Assembly (NCBI GenBank): GCA_002426755.1
Contig: DINI01000019.1
Location: forward strand, 78,349-142,348
Origin: Flavobacteriaceae bacterium UBA5544
GTDB taxonomy: Bacteria; Bacteroidota; Bacteroidia; Flavobacteriales; Flavobacteriaceae
Reading direction: 5' to 3'
Length of the DNA stretch: 64,000 bases
Part shown: positions 62,153 through 64,000 of the stretch, piece by piece
Numbering within the stretch: position 1 is the first letter of the stretch
Layout of the letters: every line of letters starts with the position of its first letter
Translations under genes and position numbers: made by a program
Notes under the pieces: generated by a model
Seen by the model: the letters and a program-made list of their open reading frames with translations, nothing else
Told to the model about the DNA's origin: nothing
The model's database searches: none

Positions 62153-64000
62153 TTGAGTAAATCACATCTCTCGCAAACCTATGCACAGACTTTGCAAACG
62201 CAAAATCTGCAGACTGCTATTGCCCAATCTGAAACAAAAACGCACTTAAAAGGTCTTGTAGGGTCTTCTTTTTCCTTCATCGTAGCAGAAACTTTCAAAC
62301 AAACTGATTTGCCTTATCTGTTGGTTTTTAATGATAAGGAAGAAGCTGCTTTTTATTTAAATGATTTGGAACAACTACTCAATGACAAGGATGTATTGTT
62401 TTATCCAGGAAGTTACCGTCGTCCATATCAAATTGAAGAAACCGATAATGCCAATGTATTGCTTCGAGCAGAAGTTTTAAACAGAATTAACTCACGTAAA
62501 AAGCCAGCCATCATTGTCACTTATCCTGATGCATTGTTTGAAAAAGTGGTGACCCGGAAGGAATTGGAGCGAAATACACTGAAAATTTCGGTTAATGATA
62601 ATCTGTCTATTGATTTTGTAAATGAAGTTCTGTTCGAATACCGATTCAAACGGGTTGATTTTGTGACGGAGCCAGGTGAATTTTCCGTTCGCGGTGGTAT
62701 TGTGGATGTATTTTCATTTTCGCATGATGAACCTTACAGAATTGAGTTTTTTGGAGACGAAGTGGATAGTATCCGAACCTTTGATGTGGAGACTCAATTG
62801 TCCACGGAACAGGTCAAAAAAATAAATATCATTCCAAATGTTGAAAATAAATTTTTAGAAGAAAATCGAGAGAGTTTTCTAAAATATATTGCCTCAAAAA
62901 CGGTTGTTTTTCTTAAAAATCCTGATCTTTTATTTTCTCGAATTGATGATTTCTTCGGAAAAGCCGACGAGGCATTTCAAAAGCTTTCCCAAGAAATCAA
63001 ACACGCATCGCCAGAAGAATTGTTCTGTAATTCAGAACTGCTGAAGCGACAATTATTGGAATTCACTTTGGTGGAATTTGGAAGTTCCTCTGTCATGTCG
63101 AGCGGAGTCGAGACACCAACCGTTATTAAATTCAACACCACTCCCCAACCTTCCTTCAATAAACAATTTGATTTACTGATTGAAGATTTAAACACCAATC
63201 ACGATAAAGGCTACACTAATTACATCGCTTGCGTGAGTGAGCAGCAAGCGAAACGTTTTCATGATATTTTTGAGGATGTTGAGCAAGATGTTCACTATAA
63301 AACCATCGTGCTTTCTTTATATCAAGGATTTATTGACCATGACCATCACATTGCCTGTTACACGGACCATCAGATTTTTGAACGCTATCATAAATTCCAT
63401 CTAAAAAATGGCTATGCCAAAAAGCAGGCAATCACCCTGAAGGAGTTAACCAATCTCGAAATAGGCGATTACGTCACGCACATTGATCATGGCATTGGAA
63501 AATTTGGCGGTTTGCAAAAAATAGATGTTGAAGGTAAAAAACAGGAAGCCATTAAATTGGTTTATGGCGAACGAGACGTGCTTTATTTGAGCATCCATTC
63601 GCTTCATAAGATTACCAAGTTTAACGGAAAAGATGGAAAACCTCCAAAAATCTACAAACTTGGAAGTAATGCCTGGAAGGTTTTAAAACAGAAAACAAAA
63701 TCGAGAGTCAAGGAAATTGCCTTCAACTTAATACAAGTGTACGCAAAGCGAAAACTAGAAAAAGGCTATCAATACAATCCTGATAGTTATATGCAATTAG
63801 AGTTGGAAGCGTCCTTTATTTATGAAGATACACCAGACCAAATAACCTCAACTGCTGATATCAAAGCGGATATGGAAAGCGAACGACCCATGGACCGATT
63901 GGTGTGTGGTGATGTAGGTTTTGGTAAAACAGAAGTTGCCATTAGAGCGGCTTTTAAAGCAGTTGATAATGGAAAACAAGTCGCCGTTTTGGTTCCCACC
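62153..64000 (+). CDS. mfd: Transcription-repair coupling factor, N-terminal 616 residues (3' end outside window)
   Basis: The frame is open to the right edge. An in-frame stop (62144-62146) and absence of ATG make TTG at 62153 the likely start. Residues 1-310 form UvrB-like domains (YPGSYRRPYQIEE, EPGEFSVRGGIVDVFSF). About 435-500 is the RNA-polymerase-interacting CarD-like domain (GDYVTHIDHGIGKFGG, ERDVLYLSIHSLHKI). The translocase begins with Walker A CGDVGFGKTEVA (about 583-595). Mfd removes stalled RNA polymerase and recruits UvrA. A palindromic-repeat-like segment (63088-63117) encodes an extra SSVMSSGVET peptide. Confidence 0.95.
   Translation, partial: MSKSHLSQTYAQTLQTQNLQTAIAQSETKTHLKGLVGSSFSFIVAETFKQTDLPYLLVFNDKEEAAFYLNDLEQLLNDKDVLFYPGSYRRPYQIEETDNANVLLRAEVLNRINSRKKPAIIVTYPDALFEKVVTRKELERNTLKISVNDNLSIDFVNEVLFEYRFKRVDFVTEPGEFSVRGGIVDVFSFSHDEPYRIEFFGDEVDSIRTFDVETQLSTEQVKKINIIPNVENKFLEENRESFLKYIASKTVVFLKNPDLLFSRIDDFFGKADEAFQKLSQEIKHASPEELFCNSELLKRQLLEFTLVEFGSSSVMSSGVETPTVIKFNTTPQPSFNKQFDLLIEDLNTNHDKGYTNYIACVSEQQAKRFHDIFEDVEQDVHYKTIVLSLYQGFIDHDHHIACYTDHQIFERYHKFHLKNGYAKKQAITLKELTNLEIGDYVTHIDHGIGKFGGLQKIDVEGKKQEAIKLVYGERDVLYLSIHSLHKITKFNGKDGKPPKIYKLGSNAWKVLKQKTKSRVKEIAFNLIQVYAKRKLEKGYQYNPDSYMQLELEASFIYEDTPDQITSTADIKADMESERPMDRLVCGDVGFGKTEVAIRAAFKAVDNGKQVAVLVPT
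63088..63117 (+). repeat. Palindromic repeat-like insertion inside mfd
   Basis: TCTGTCATGTCGAGCGGAGT followed by CGAGACACC has interior TCGA-N6-TCGA and outer TGTC/GACA dyads. Its high GC content stands out from the AT-rich gene. From memory, GTCATNTCGAGCGNAGTCGAGA blocks are common dispersed repeats between genes in Flavobacteriaceae. It keeps the reading frame and adds about ten residues in a poorly conserved linker. Confidence 0.5.

Overview
The window is chromosomal DNA from a member of the Bacteroidota, very probably the family Flavobacteriaceae. The evidence is low GC content, SusC/SusD pairs, secreted proteases with type IX secretion C-terminal domains, a TonB-dependent receptor, a bifunctional ornithine-lipid synthase, weak Shine-Dalgarno signals, several TTG/GTG starts, and repeated TAnnTTTG -7 promoter elements. 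I see no insertion sequence, prophage, CRISPR array or rRNA operon. The species cannot be named from the sequence alone.

Layout. 1-4.8 kb: the 3' part of a TonB-dependent receptor, a small exported MORN-like protein, and a PiT phosphate transporter fused to a PhoU-like tail. The last two diverge from a region with 11-bp-periodic TAACATT repeats that look like Pho boxes. 4.8-8.5 kb: a class Ia ribonucleotide reductase (nrdB, nrdA) of the eukaryote-like type. 8.5-12 kb: a 720-bp gene-free stretch with two orphan terminators, then a LytTR response regulator and its TPR sensor kinase, preceded by a perfect 14-bp direct repeat at 21-bp spacing. 12-16.9 kb: housekeeping and membrane genes (DUF3109, MarC, a flavoprotein, an S41 protease, a dCMP deaminase, a HupE-like protein) and a complex palindromic intergenic repeat. 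16.9-23.4 kb: a damage-response cassette of a Y-family polymerase and a short DnaE, divergent from an autocleavable XRE/S24 repressor and a DEDDh-exonuclease/GIY-YIG nuclease. The two units share an operator region with two near-identical palindromes. 23.5-37.1 kb: a polysaccharide utilisation locus (propeller/Y_Y_Y/LuxR regulator, SusC, SusD, a PKD surface glycan-binding lipoprotein, two GH30 enzymes and a GH5-CBM6 enzyme), most likely for a beta-1,6- and beta-1,3-linked glucan such as laminarin or fungal glucan. A 33-bp-periodic direct repeat precedes susC.

37.1-64 kb is mostly core metabolism and translation: tRNA-Leu(CAA), prs, rplY, pth, two divergent secreted M43 metalloproteases, ribF, an HTTM protein, serS, a TPR protein, rsmA, mgtE, a 2-hydroxyacid dehydrogenase, small accessory proteins, olsF, aspartate kinase, GNATs, fbp, a TerB-like protein, and the 5' two thirds of mfd, which runs off the right edge.

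The most interesting signals are regulatory or repeat-based: the Pho-box-like repeats, the LytTR repeat, the SOS-cassette operators, the PUL operator repeat, a nested palindromic element, and an in-frame copy of a related palindromic repeat inside mfd.
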